A program made the position numbers and the translations under genes. 34,558 nt of DNA, taken from Frankia torreyi. Its GTDB lineage: Bacteria > Actinomycetota > Actinomycetes > Frankiales > Frankiaceae. Of this stretch, positions 1-8,394 are shown piece after piece (position 1 is the first letter of the stretch; every line of letters begins with the position of its first letter). Under the pieces are notes generated by a model. The model saw only the letters and a list, made by a program, of their open reading frames with translations, searched no databases and was not told where the DNA came from. The DNA lies in the NCBI RefSeq assembly GCF_000948395.1, contig NZ_JYFN01000030.1:1-34558 (forward strand), given 5' to 3'.

Positions 1-431
1 ACGATCCCCGCCTTCGCGACCTTCGGCGTGACCTTCCCGTCCGCCAGCACCAGCGTCGCGTCGACGTCCACCCAACCGTCACCGCGGCGGACCCGACGGA
101 CACCCGAATACGAGTCGACCGTGACCGTCCCATCCGGGTTCACGAACGTCGACGTCGACTCCGTACGCTGACCCGTCACCTCGATCCGCCGCTTCTCCGC
201 ACGCGCCGCAAGCTGCGCCGAGACGAGATCCGGCCGCTCGGCCGGACCGGACGATGCGGGCTGTCGGGCGCCGCCGGACGGGGTCGTGGCGGCCTGCGCC
301 GCATTCCGTCCGGCCGGGGTGAACTCCACGATCGTCACGGCCAGAACGGCAACCAGCAGCAAGCCAAGGAAACGGGTGAACGACACGCGAGGTCGCCCGA
401 GGAAAGCGCGCTTCACGCCAACTCCGATCAT
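1..431 (-). CDS. Secreted RHS/YD-repeat-type protein, N-terminal fragment (runs off the left edge)
   Basis: About 143 codons are visible and the reading frame is still open at base 1. Reading from ATG 431, a basic start is followed by a hydrophobic signal segment (FLGLLLVAVLAVTIV) and a small-residue stretch compatible with cleavage. The mature part has the run KRRIEVTGQRTESTSTFVNP and then a stretch on the pattern DGTVTVDSYSGVRRVRRGDG. In actinobacteria this opening is typical of very large exported RHS/YD-repeat or DNRLRE-domain proteins, often polymorphic toxins or wall-associated proteins; the assignment rests on that resemblance only. GTG 416 is an alternative start because GGAG lies five bases upstream of it, whereas ATG 431 has no clear ribosome site. 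Repeat and toxin domains would lie outside the window. Confidence 0.6.
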   Translation of the reverse strand, partial: MIGVGVKRAFLGRPRVSFTRFLGLLLVAVLAVTIVEFTPAGRNAAQAATTPSGGARQPASSGPAERPDLVSAQLAARAEKRRIEVTGQRTESTSTFVNPDGTVTVDSYSGVRRVRRGDGWVDVDATLVLADGKVTPKVAKAGI

Positions 432-463
432 GCCGGAAACGAAAGTGTCCGGAGGCGGTGGTG

Positions 464-496
464 AGTGCGGTCACCGAGGGGAACGGGAACCGCACT
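464..496. promoter_or_regulatory. Perfect 8-bp inverted repeat upstream of the RHS-type gene
   Basis: AGTGCGGT (464-471) and ACCGCACT (489-496) are perfect inverted copies separated by 17 bp. They lie 33 to 65 bp upstream of the RHS-type start, where an operator or a leader hairpin could sit. No regulator is encoded next to it, so the role is a guess. Confidence 0.3.
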
Positions 497-1353
497 GAGC
501 ACCGAAAATGACAGGTGCGCAGATCTCGGTACAGGAGCGATTCGGGCCATTGGTCTTCCGTTGTGTTGCGCAGGGTAATCGCCGACTCGCGGAGACCGCG
601 GTGATCGACTGCTCGGCGTGATGGAGGAGGGCGCCGACGACCCTTCTGCACGCCCTTACCGCAACCGTCAGTGAGTGGCGACCGCACGATCGGCGCCCCA
701 CCGATATACGTTCCGCGACCTGGGTAACTTGGGTCACACAGTGGTGTGTTACTTGCCGGAAACGCACCGCCGCCCTCTGCCATCTGGTTATCGATCGATG
801 GCCAGCGACGAGCTGCCACCCCGCACCACGCGAGCAGATCGACGCCCTCGGTAAGCGGTGGCGTTCACGCCGGGCGGTGCCGACCTTCGGGCTGAAACGC
901 CGAGGTCAGAGACCTGATGGAGAGCGACCGAAGCGGTCATCCACGATCGCGCCGAATACGGACAGCAACCAAAGTCGATCACTCGATGCGAGTCGCGCAC
1001 CATTGATCGTTAGGAGCAGCAGGGAACTTCCCGCTCCGACTGGCTGACAGATTGCCGGTCATATGCCAAAGTCCTATTCCGGATCCGAGCCTGGAACGAC
1101 CCGGGTTCGGCATCGTCGATCATTGTCGGGGCTTCGGGCTGCCAGCCACGGATCGCTGCCGTGGAAACCATGTGGCCCGGGAAGGAAAGCCGAACGGGGC
1201 GTCTGTACACGGGCATCTTCCGGTGCTCGATTACGGTCCGGGAACGCGGTCCGGAAAGGCGGCGCGGTGGCCGTGCCGACCGAATCCGCGGTGTCGCGCG
1301 GGTCGCCGTCCGTACGGCTCCATCCACCTGTCCCACCGAGGGAGGCCATCGGT
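497..1353. other. Long spacer without a convincing gene
   Basis: This stretch separates the divergent RHS-type gene (minus) and transglycosylase gene (plus). Open frames here lack domain-like composition and ribosome sites. The only structure I noted is an imperfect dyad around 724-752 (GTAAC and CACAC facing GTGTG and GTTAC). Positions 1160-1210 superficially resemble a riboswitch aptamer, but I could not match any class. The transglycosylase leader and promoters in both directions presumably lie here. Confidence 0.4.
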
Positions 1354-2967
1354 ATGAGCCGTGCGCCCGAGCACCCTGGACGCCACCGCGCCGGCGCCGG
1401 CGCCACCGCGGCCGGCCGGCACCGCCCGACGCCGCCACCTCCGCATTCCGTGCGGCCCGCGGACGGGCACGCCGAGCCACGTCCCGATCCGCGATCCGAC
1501 CGACAGGCCGACCTCCGACCTGGGCTGCGCTCCCCCGCGACCCCCAGACGCCACGCCCGACGGGACGGACCCGCCGCACCGGGCCGGCACGGCGGGCGGG
1601 GCCGGCAGGGCGAGCAGGGCGGGCGGGGCCGGTGGAGCGGGCGGGGCCAGCAGGACGGACAGGACCGCGGCCGTAACGAGGGCCCGGCGGGCCGGCGGTC
1701 CCGCACCGCCGGCATGCTCGCCGCCGCGCCGATGATCGGCCTGCTCGTCGCGCTGTGCCTCGTCCCCGGAGCGGCCCCCCGCGCCGCCGACGCCGCCCGC
1801 GCCGCCGCCCCGCCACCGGCCGCGCACCCGCCCACTCGGGACTACGACCTCGATCTTCCTCCGCTCCAGCCGGCCGTCCCGGACACCGGCACCACGACAA
1901 CCGCCGGCCCGCCAACGCCGCCGACAGGGCTGACGCCGGTGGGGCCGGACGGCCAGCCGCTCGCGAGCATCACCACCAGTCCACCGGCCGCGACGCCGCC
2001 CTCGGCTGCCCGGACGCTGACGCTGACCGCCGCCGACCGGCGGATCCCCGCCCGGATGTTGACCGCCTACCGGAAGGCCGCGGCTCGCACCGCCGCCGAT
2101 CAGCCGGGCTGTCACCTGCGCTGGCAACTGCTCGCCGGCATCGGCCGCATCGAGTCCGGCCACGGCGTCGGCCGCGCGATCACCGCCGAGGGCACCATCA
2201 CCAGCCGCATCCTCGGCCCGGCACTGGACGGGCATGACGGCCGCGCCCTGGTCCGGGACACCGACGGCGGGCGGCTCGACGGCGACCGCCGCTACGATCG
2301 GGCCGTCGGGCCGATGCAGTTCATCCCCACCACCTGGGCGTGGGCGGGCCGCGACGGGTCGGGCGACGGCCAGGCCGACCCGAACAACGTCGACGACGCG
2401 ACCCTCTCCGCCGCCGGCTACCTCTGCCGCCACGACCGCGACCTCGCCGATCCCGCCGCGCTGCGAGCCGCCGTCTACAGCTACAACCCGTCGTCGAGCT
2501 ACCTGCGCGCCGTCCTCGCCTGGACCGCCGGTTACACCACCACGCCGGTCCTGCCCGGCGCCGACGCCGCGCCGCCGGCGACGCCCGCGGCGCAGCCAAC
2601 TGCCACGCCCCCTGCCGCCGCCCCAGCACAGGCCAGCCCGCCCAGGCCGACCGCAACACCGTCGCCGTCCGCCACCGCCACCGCGCCGGCGCCGGTCGGG
2701 GCGACCAGCGCCGCCCCGACCGCGCTCCCGTCCGCCGTTCCCTCGGCCCCGGCCCGCTCACGTACCACATCCAGCGTCGCGCCGAGGCTGACGACCACGC
2801 CGTCCCCATCACCGCCGTCGACGGACGGCTCCCCGGCGACGCCCTCCGCGACCGTGCCGGCCTCGGTCGATGCCCCGGCCGCCTCGCCAAGCAATTCCCT
2901 GCTCGTCGTCCCTCTCACCCCGGCGGGCGACGCCCGATCAGCGGCCTCGCCGACCTCCGCTTCCTGA
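1354..2967 (+). CDS. Membrane-anchored lytic transglycosylase, MltB/SLT_2-like
   Basis: Predicted 537 aa. ATG 1354 is chosen because AGGGAGG lies eight bases upstream; the frame is open further up, but that part is not protein-like. Residues 1-118 are basic and Pro/Gly-rich (cytoplasmic), 119-141 form one membrane helix, then comes a Pro/Thr spacer. Residues about 230-395 are a lytic transglycosylase domain, with the likely catalytic Glu267 in RIESGHG and the family motifs GPMQFIPTTW (319-328) and YSYNPSSSYL near 375. Residues 400-537 are a low-complexity Ala/Pro/Thr tail of the kind that spans the cell wall. Such enzymes cut the MurNAc-GlcNAc bond of peptidoglycan with 1,6-anhydro formation, so the site of action is outside the membrane. 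Family is confident; substrate role (growth, division or spore wall) is unknown. Confidence 0.85.
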   Translation: MSRAPEHPGRHRAGAGATAAGRHRPTPPPPHSVRPADGHAEPRPDPRSDRQADLRPGLRSPATPRRHARRDGPAAPGRHGGRGRQGEQGGRGRWSGRGQQDGQDRGRNEGPAGRRSRTAGMLAAAPMIGLLVALCLVPGAAPRAADAARAAAPPPAAHPPTRDYDLDLPPLQPAVPDTGTTTTAGPPTPPTGLTPVGPDGQPLASITTSPPAATPPSAARTLTLTAADRRIPARMLTAYRKAAARTAADQPGCHLRWQLLAGIGRIESGHGVGRAITAEGTITSRILGPALDGHDGRALVRDTDGGRLDGDRRYDRAVGPMQFIPTTWAWAGRDGSGDGQADPNNVDDATLSAAGYLCRHDRDLADPAALRAAVYSYNPSSSYLRAVLAWTAGYTTTPVLPGADAAPPATPAAQPTATPPAAAPAQASPPRPTATPSPSATATAPAPVGATSAAPTALPSAVPSAPARSRTTSSVAPRLTTTPSPSPPSTDGSPATPSATVPASVDAPAASPSNSLLVVPLTPAGDARSAASPTSAS

Positions 2968-2977
2968 TGCCGAACCG

Positions 2978-3000
2978 CGCGGGGCCCGCGGCCCGCCGCG
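2978..3000. terminator. GC hairpin between convergent genes
   Basis: CGCGG (2978-2982) pairs with CCGCG (2996-3000), with further internal GC pairing (GGGCC with GGCCC). It lies 11 bp after the transglycosylase stop and 53 bp beyond the end of the convergent lipoprotein gene. There is no T-run, as is common in actinobacteria. Confidence 0.35.
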
Positions 3001-3052
3001 CACCGCCGCGCCGCTCCCCGGCGACCCGAGCCGCCCGCGGTGCAGCGGAAGA

Positions 3053-3754
3053 TCAGCAGCCTTCTCGGGGCAGGTTCCACACCGCGGCGACGGCGGGAGG
3101 CACCGAGGAGGCGCAGAGCTGCCCGCCCGTGTCGCCGGCCAGCTTCCATGATCCGCCCTTGGGGCGGGTGAACAGCCACGGACCGTCCTGGAAGGCGATG
3201 AGGGGGTCCCCGGCCGCCCCGTTGAGTTTCCTGCCCTTCGCCAGGGCGCTCGCCGACGGCTCGAAGTCGGCGACGGCCCAGTAGGTCCCGGGGCCGGTCT
3301 CCTGCGCGTAGTAGACGGAGCCCGCCGCGGTCGACGCGACATCCGACCGGGAGAGGGAGGCGCTGTCCGGCCCCTGATGCCCGGCGACCCACGCGGCGAC
3401 GAGCTGCTCGCGCAGCGCAGCGTCCACCGGGAGGTTGCGCGCCCCGGCAGTGGCACCGGACGACGCACCGGCGGGCAGGACCGTCGCACCGGCTCCGGTC
3501 GCGGCGGCTGCGGTTCGCGCCGCGACGCCGGTAGCGGTCCCGGCGGTCTTGGCGGTCGCGGCGGCGGAGGCGCTCGCGGCGGCGGGGGCCGTCCCGGTCG
3601 TGGCCAGCGAGCCGGCCGGGGACACCGCGGACGACCCGGTGGAACCGCTCGCACCGCACCCGAAGAAGAACACACCGCACAGGACGGCGCCGGCCAGCGA
3701 CAAGCCCCGGGCGAACCAGTGGGCTGCCCGGGGGTCCGACGATGACAGTCGCAC
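3053..3754 (-). CDS. Hypothetical secreted or lipoprotein-like protein
   Basis: Predicted 233 aa from GTG 3754, with AGG five bases upstream. Residues 1-31 are a signal sequence with hydrophobic core LAGAVLCGVFFFGC; the Cys followed by GASGS could be lipidated, although FFG-C is not a textbook lipobox. Residues 32-105 are Ala/Thr/Ser-rich linker. Residues 106-233 form a compact region with aromatics (SVYYAQETGPGTYWAVADF, GPWLFTRPKGGSWKLAGDTG) and two late cysteines, one in GGQLCASS and one in the C-terminal GC, which could form a disulfide. I do not recognise the domain. The neighbouring transglycosylase is convergent, so no operon links them. It looks like an extracytoplasmic protein of unknown role. 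Confidence 0.7.
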   Translation of the reverse strand: MRLSSSDPRAAHWFARGLSLAGAVLCGVFFFGCGASGSTGSSAVSPAGSLATTGTAPAAASASAAATAKTAGTATGVAARTAAAATGAGATVLPAGASSGATAGARNLPVDAALREQLVAAWVAGHQGPDSASLSRSDVASTAAGSVYYAQETGPGTYWAVADFEPSASALAKGRKLNGAAGDPLIAFQDGPWLFTRPKGGSWKLAGDTGGQLCASSVPPAVAAVWNLPREGC

Positions 3755-3991
3755 GACGACCTGGCCTCTCTCGAGCCATCAGCGCGACAGGCATCTGCCG
3801 CGGGCGGGCTTCGGGAGACTATCGACACCATGGTCGAGGGGTGGCCTGGACCGGACAAACGTGACCTGACGCGGTTCCGGTTGCGGTGCGCCGTGTACGG
3901 CTCGAGGAGCCGGACCGTACGGAACGCACCGCAACTGCGGGCCACCGGTGTCGGGCCGCGACCACCGGCCGGCGAGGCCAGGGGTCGGGCG

Positions 3992-4033
3992 TCAGACGAC
4001 GGGTGTCAGGCGACCGGCGTCAGGCGACGGGGC
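3992..4033. repeat. 14-bp tandem repeat spanning the stop codon of the nitrobindin-like gene
   Basis: On the minus strand GTCGCCTGACGCCG is followed by GTCGCCTGACACCC and GTCGTCTGACGCCC, then a decayed fourth copy. TGA falls at 4022-4020, 4008-4006 and 3994-3992, once in each reading frame; the first is the actual stop. Confidence 0.8.
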
Positions 4034-4589
4034 GCAGGACGTTGCGGTCGGTGTGGGCGACCGGGCCGCTGGCCACCCGCGCGTGGTCGATCGTGGTGGT
4101 CTCGTCGTAGGCGAAGCTGCCGTCGGGGTTGACGGTGAAGGTCACCTCGTAGGAGGTCGTGTTCGCCGCGCGGGCCAGGTACGGGTTGGACAGGATGCCG
4201 TACGTGGTGGAGCCGAGGTCCGCGCGCAGGGTGAAGCTGGTCGCGTCGGGCGCGACCACGCCGCCGGCGATCAGGGTCTGCCCGCGGGGCACCAGGAAGC
4301 TGCGCATGACGTGGCCGAGCTCGGCGTCCCACAGCCAGTAGCCAAGCTCGGTGTGGAAGGGGTTCTCCTCCCCGAACCGCCACGCGGCCATCTTGTAGTC
4401 GAGGCCGTAGAGGTGCTGCGTGCCGTTGTCCACCGGACCGAACGGCTTCAGGGTGACCCGCTCACGGTACGGGGTGGTGATCATCGAACCCTCGACGTTG
4501 CCGAAGGCGACGTCGACACCCTGGTCGCCCTCCCACTCGCCGGCCAGGGCCGCCAGCGGCCCCCACTCCGGACCAACCTTCTCCGTCAA
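4020..4589 (-). CDS. Nitrobindin-like (THAP4 heme-binding beta-barrel) protein
   Basis: Predicted 189 aa from TTG 4589. The TTG start is firm because AGGAGGG ends seven bases upstream and no ATG or GTG fits better. The family folds as a ten-stranded beta-barrel resembling fatty-acid-binding proteins; several members bind ferric heme and convert peroxynitrite to nitrate. Visible signatures are GEWEG (17-21), the first-strand motif, and FHTELGYWLWD (78-88), matching the family's His-x-Glu-x-Gly-Tyr-Trp block. Alternating strand-like segments follow. His179 in the C-terminal HTDRNVLRPV sits where the family's axial heme ligand is expected, but I cannot align it rigorously, so heme binding is inference. 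Cytoplasmic; no signal peptide. The stop codon is embedded in a 14-bp tandem repeat. Confidence 0.7.
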   Translation of the reverse strand: MTEKVGPEWGPLAALAGEWEGDQGVDVAFGNVEGSMITTPYRERVTLKPFGPVDNGTQHLYGLDYKMAAWRFGEENPFHTELGYWLWDAELGHVMRSFLVPRGQTLIAGGVVAPDATSFTLRADLGSTTYGILSNPYLARAANTTSYEVTFTVNPDGSFAYDETTTIDHARVASGPVAHTDRNVLRPVA

Positions 4590-4674
4590 CGCCGAACCCT
4601 CCTAAGACTGAAACACGAGAACTGAACATCCCGCGGAACCGGCACAAATCGACCGGAACATCCAGACATTACGT

Positions 4675-4695
4675 GGCGAGCCCCCGTAGCTCGCC
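4675..4695. terminator. Second hairpin downstream of nifJ
   Basis: GGCGAGC (4675-4681) and GCTCGCC (4689-4695) form a perfect 7-bp stem with a 7-base loop. It lies beyond the stronger hairpin at 4714-4754 and upstream of the nitrobindin-like gene, so it may act as a back-up terminator or a leader hairpin. Confidence 0.35.
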
Positions 4696-4713
4696 GGCTC
4701 TGACCCACCCGGG

Positions 4714-4754
4714 CCCCCACCGCCGTCCGGCTGGGCAGCGGACGGCGGCGGGGG
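4714..4754 (-). terminator. Strong terminator hairpin of nifJ
   Basis: CCGCCGTCCG (4720-4729) pairs perfectly with CGGACGGCGG (4739-4748) around a 9-base loop. After one A/C mismatch, CCCCC (4714-4718) pairs with GGGGG (4750-4754). The 15-pair stem starts 30 bp after the nifJ stop. No T-tract follows. Confidence 0.7.
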
Positions 4755-4757
4755 TCA

Positions 4758-4791
4758 GGCGGTCGGTCAGGTCTGGCGGTCGGTCAGGTCT
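4758..4791. repeat. 17-bp tandem duplication spanning the nifJ stop codon
   Basis: GGCGGTCGGTCAGGTCT occurs twice head to tail (4758-4774, 4775-4791). On the minus strand the TGA of nifJ (4786-4784) lies in one copy and a second TGA lies 17 bp downstream in another frame. Confidence 0.85.
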
Positions 4792-7700
4792 GCGAGGCGT
4801 CGCCGGTGCGGGGCGCGGCGGCGGCCTCGTGCTCGTAGGTCTCCCAGCGGGTGCGGATGTCGCGCTGGGCGAGATCCTCGAGCTCGGCGACCGCGTCGGG
4901 GGCGACCGCGCCGAGCCGGGTGAACCGGGACTCGGTGGCGGCGAACTCGGCGAAGGTCATCGACGGCGTCCGCGAGTCCAGGGAGAACGGCTGCTCGGCG
5001 CGCGGGTCGACCCGGTACAGCGGCCAGTAGCCCGACTTCACCGCCGCCTTCTGGTGCGACAGGCCGTCGGTCATGTCGATGCCGTGGGCGATGCAGTGGC
5101 TGTAGGCGACGATGAGCGACGGGCCGGGCCAGCTCGCCGCCTCGTTGAACGCCCGCACTGTGTGCTGGTCGTTGGCACCGAGCGCGATCTGCGCCACGTA
5201 CACGTCGCCGTAGGCGGCGGCGATGAGCCCGAGGTCCTTCTTGCGGGTCCGCTTGCCACCGCCGGCGAACTTCGCCACCGCCCCGCGCGGTGTCGACTTC
5301 GACGCCTGCCCGCCGGTGTTGGAGTACACCTCGGTGTCCAGGACGAGCACGTTGACGTTGCGGCCGGAGGCCAGCACGTGGTCGAGGCCGCCGAAGCCGA
5401 TGTCGTACGCCCACCCGTCGCCGCCGACGATCCACACGCTCTTGTCGACGAGGTTGTCGACGAGCGGGTCGAGCCGGGCGTCGTGCTCGGTGCCGGCGAG
5501 GCGCCGGCGCAGCTCGGCGACCCGGGCGCGCTGGGCGAGGATGCCGGCCTCGGTGCTCTGGTCGGCGCCCAGCAGCTCGTCGACGAGCGAGTCGCCGACG
5601 ATCGGTGCGGCGGCCGCGAGCAGGCGACGCGCCTCCCGCGCCCGGCTGTCGAGCGCCAGGCGCATGCCGAGGCCGAACTCGGCGTTGTCCTCGAACAGGG
5701 AGTTCGACCAGGCCGGGCCGCGGCCGTCGGCGCCCGTCGTCCACGGCGTCGTCGGCAGGTTGCCGCCGAAGATCGACGAGCAGCCGGTGGCGTTCGCGAC
5801 GAGGATGCGGTCACCGAACAGCTGGGTGAGCAGCTTCAGGTACGGCGACTCGCCGCAGCCGGAGCAGGCGCCGGAGAACTCGAACAGCGGCTGGCGCAAC
5901 TGCGAGCCGCGGACGTTCTCCGCCGACACCCGCGTCGGGTCGATCGCCGGCAGCGTCTCGTGGAACGCCCAGCCGGCGCGCTCCTCGGCCAGCCGCGGCG
6001 CGGCGTCGACCATCTCCAGGGCCTTGTGCTCCCTGTTCTCCTTGCTCGTCGCCGGGCAGACCTTGGCGCACAGGCTGCAGCCGGTGCAGTCGTCCGGCGC
6101 CACCTGGATGGTCACCCGCAGCCCGGCCAGATCCTTGTCCTTCGGCTGGCGCGACTTGAACGTCGCGGGCGCGTCGGCGAGCAGCGCCGGGTCGAAGGCG
6201 GTCATCCGGATCGCGGCGTGCGGGCAGACGATCGTGCACTTGCCGCAGTTGATGCAGAGATCGGCGTCCCAGACGGGCAGCTCGTGGGCGATGGCGCGCT
6301 TCTCGTAGCGGGCCGTGCCGACCGGGAAGGTGCCGTCGACCGGCAGCGCGCTGACGGGCAGCAGGTTCCCCTCCCCCGCCATGATCCGGGCCGTGACCTC
6401 CTTGACGAACACCGGCGCGTCGCCGTCGAGGCGCCGGGCCGTGCGCTCCCCCACCGTCCGGCCGGTCAGGTCGACCTGGGCGAGGGCACCGAGGGAGGCG
6501 TCGACGGCGGCGAAGTTGCGCTGCAGCACCGCCTCGCCGCGCTTGCCCTGGGCGATGCGGATGGCGTTCTTGACCGCCGCGAGCGCCGTGTCGGCGGCCA
6601 GCAGCCCGGACAGGGTCAGAAAGCAGGTCTGCAGCACGGGGCTGACGATCCCGGGCAGGCCGGCGTCGCGGGCCACCCGGTCGGCGTCGACGACGAACAG
6701 GCGCGCGTCACGGTCGAGCAGGTGGCGCTGCGCGTTGGCCGGCAGGTGCTCCCACACCTGGTCCGCCGGGTACGGGCTGTTGATCAGCACGGTGGCGCCG
6801 GTGGCGGCGACGGCGAGGACGTCGACCCGTTCGAGCAGCGAGAACTGGTGGCAGCCGACGTACTGGGCGTCGTCGATGAGCCAGGGGGCGTCGACCGGAC
6901 GCGGCGACAGGCGCAGGTGCGACACCGTCATCGAGCCCGACTTCTTGGAGTCGAACACGAAGTACGCCTGCGCGTGCAGCGGGGTGTGGTCGGCGGCGAT
7001 GCCGGCGGTGGCGCGGGTGGCGCCGACGGTGCCGTCGCTGCCGAGCCCGTAGAACACCGCGCGCCGCACGTCGTCGGCCTCCGGGTGGCCGTGGTCGTCG
7101 ACGTCGAGGGAGAGGTTCGTGACGTCGTCGTGGATGCCGACGGTGACCTCGCGGCGCGGCTGGGAGCGGGCCAGCTCGTCGAACACGGCCGCCGCCATCG
7201 CCGGGGTGAACTCCTTCGACGCCAGCCCGTAGCGGGCGCCGATGACCCGCGGCATGCTCTCGGGCCGCTCGGCGAGCGCGGCGAGCACGTCCAGGCGCAG
7301 CGGCTCACCGAGCGCGCCCGGCTCCTTCGTGCGGTCGAGGACCGCGATCGAGCGGACCGTCGCCGGCAGGCTGGCGAGGAACGCCGCGCCGTCGAAGGGC
7401 CGGTAGAGCCGGACCTGGACGAACCCGACCCGCTCGCCGCGCCCGACCAGCCGGTCGACGGCGTCGCGCACCGCGGAGCGGCCCGAGCCCATGACGACGA
7501 CGACCCGCTCGGCCTCCGGGTGACCGTGGTACTCGAAGATCCGGTACGCCCGCCCGGTGGCGGCGGACACCCGGTCCATCGCCCGCTGCACGATCCCGGG
7601 GACGGCGGTGTAGTAGGCGTTGGCCGCCTCCCGGGCCTGGAAGAAGGTGTCGGGGTCCTGGGTGGTGCCGCGGATCACCGGGCTGTCCGGGGACAGGGCG

Positions 7701-8311
7701 CGCAGCCGGTGCGCCTCGATCTGCTCGGCGGACAGCAGCCCGGCGAGCGTGGCATCGTCGATCTCGGTGACCTCGTTGAGCTCGTGTGAGGTGCGGAAAC
7801 CGTCGAAGAAGTGCAGGAACGGAATGCGGGATTCCAACGTGGCCGCGTGCGCGACCGCGGCCAGGTCGTGGGCCTCCTGGGGGGAAGAGGAGGCGAGCAT
7901 GGCGAAGCCGGTCGAGCGCGCGGCCATCACGTCACTGTGATCACCGAAGATGGACAGCGCGTGCGTGGCGATGGTGCGGGCGGCGACGTGGAGGACCATC
8001 GGCGTGAGCTCACCGGCGATCTTGAACATGTTGGGCAGCATCAGCAGCAGGCCCTGCGAGGCCGTGAACGTGGTCGACAGGGCGCCGGCCTGCAACGCCC
8101 CGTGCACGGCACCGGCGGCGCCGCCCTCGCTCTGCAACTGGACCACCTCGGGGATCGCGCCCCAGAGGTTCGCCCGGCCCTTCGTCGCCCAGGCGTCGGC
8201 GAGCTCTCCCATCGCCGACGCCGGGGTGATCGGGTAGATGGCGATCACCTCACTTGCCCGGTAGGCCACCGAGGTGGCGGCCTCGTTACCATCGATCGTC
8301 TTCTGACCCAT
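4784..8311 (-). CDS. nifJ: Pyruvate:ferredoxin (flavodoxin) oxidoreductase
   Basis: Predicted 1175 aa, the usual length of the single-chain enzyme, which oxidises pyruvate with CoA to acetyl-CoA and CO2 and passes two electrons to ferredoxin or flavodoxin. The N-terminal domain has YPITPASAMGE (26-36) and the FTASQGLLLMLPNM block (82-95). CINCGKCTIVCP (686-697) and CTGCSLCAKVCP (742-753) bind two [4Fe-4S] clusters. Cys816 and Cys819 (CSGCGE), Cys844 (ATGCSSIFGG) and Cys1073 fit the third, TPP-proximal cluster. TPP binding is shown by GDGWAYDIG (964-972) and LDTEVYSNTGGQ (991-1002). All expected cofactor residues are present. ATG 8311 lacks a strong ribosome site, but the sequence is family-like from residue 1. 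It is divergent from the NAD synthetase gene. Supplying low-potential electrons to nitrogenase is one possible role; no nif genes are nearby to support it. Confidence 0.95.
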   Translation of the reverse strand: MGQKTIDGNEAATSVAYRASEVIAIYPITPASAMGELADAWATKGRANLWGAIPEVVQLQSEGGAAGAVHGALQAGALSTTFTASQGLLLMLPNMFKIAGELTPMVLHVAARTIATHALSIFGDHSDVMAARSTGFAMLASSSPQEAHDLAAVAHAATLESRIPFLHFFDGFRTSHELNEVTEIDDATLAGLLSAEQIEAHRLRALSPDSPVIRGTTQDPDTFFQAREAANAYYTAVPGIVQRAMDRVSAATGRAYRIFEYHGHPEAERVVVVMGSGRSAVRDAVDRLVGRGERVGFVQVRLYRPFDGAAFLASLPATVRSIAVLDRTKEPGALGEPLRLDVLAALAERPESMPRVIGARYGLASKEFTPAMAAAVFDELARSQPRREVTVGIHDDVTNLSLDVDDHGHPEADDVRRAVFYGLGSDGTVGATRATAGIAADHTPLHAQAYFVFDSKKSGSMTVSHLRLSPRPVDAPWLIDDAQYVGCHQFSLLERVDVLAVAATGATVLINSPYPADQVWEHLPANAQRHLLDRDARLFVVDADRVARDAGLPGIVSPVLQTCFLTLSGLLAADTALAAVKNAIRIAQGKRGEAVLQRNFAAVDASLGALAQVDLTGRTVGERTARRLDGDAPVFVKEVTARIMAGEGNLLPVSALPVDGTFPVGTARYEKRAIAHELPVWDADLCINCGKCTIVCPHAAIRMTAFDPALLADAPATFKSRQPKDKDLAGLRVTIQVAPDDCTGCSLCAKVCPATSKENREHKALEMVDAAPRLAEERAGWAFHETLPAIDPTRVSAENVRGSQLRQPLFEFSGACSGCGESPYLKLLTQLFGDRILVANATGCSSIFGGNLPTTPWTTGADGRGPAWSNSLFEDNAEFGLGMRLALDSRAREARRLLAAAAPIVGDSLVDELLGADQSTEAGILAQRARVAELRRRLAGTEHDARLDPLVDNLVDKSVWIVGGDGWAYDIGFGGLDHVLASGRNVNVLVLDTEVYSNTGGQASKSTPRGAVAKFAGGGKRTRKKDLGLIAAAYGDVYVAQIALGANDQHTVRAFNEAASWPGPSLIVAYSHCIAHGIDMTDGLSHQKAAVKSGYWPLYRVDPRAEQPFSLDSRTPSMTFAEFAATESRFTRLGAVAPDAVAELEDLAQRDIRTRWETYEHEAAAAPRTGDASQT

Positions 8312-8346
8312 ACACCCAGAGTCGGCGCGGGATGACGCAGCGGCGA

Positions 8347-8394
8347 GGGACTTCCTTCCCTTCCCGGAAGACGGAAGTTACCGGTAGAAGTCCC
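8347..8394. promoter_or_regulatory. Nested inverted repeats in the nifJ / NAD synthetase spacer
   Basis: GGGACTTC (8347-8354) and GAAGTCCC (8387-8394) are perfect inverted copies 32 bp apart. Between them lies CTTCC-C-GGAAG (8360-8370), a perfect 11-bp palindrome, plus further CTTCC and GGAAG elements at 8351 and 8373. The cluster starts 36 bp upstream of the nifJ start, so an operator or overlapping promoter elements are likely. Which protein binds is unknown. Confidence 0.45.

Noticed and set aside
724-752. Imperfect dyad GTAAC...GTTAC as an operator
   Set aside because: Arms are short and mismatched, and it is far from either gene start; kept only as a remark in the spacer entry.
1062-1353. 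Riboswitch (cyclic di-AMP type) before the transglycosylase gene
   Set aside because: Such riboswitches often precede actinobacterial wall hydrolases, and GGGAAGGAAAGCCGAACGGG looked suggestive, but the conserved aptamer blocks could not be found.
4673-7789. A 1038-codon open frame on the plus strand
   Set aside because: It is antisense to nifJ, Arg/Val/Gly/Asp-rich with no domain. Long antisense frames are expected in GC-rich genes.
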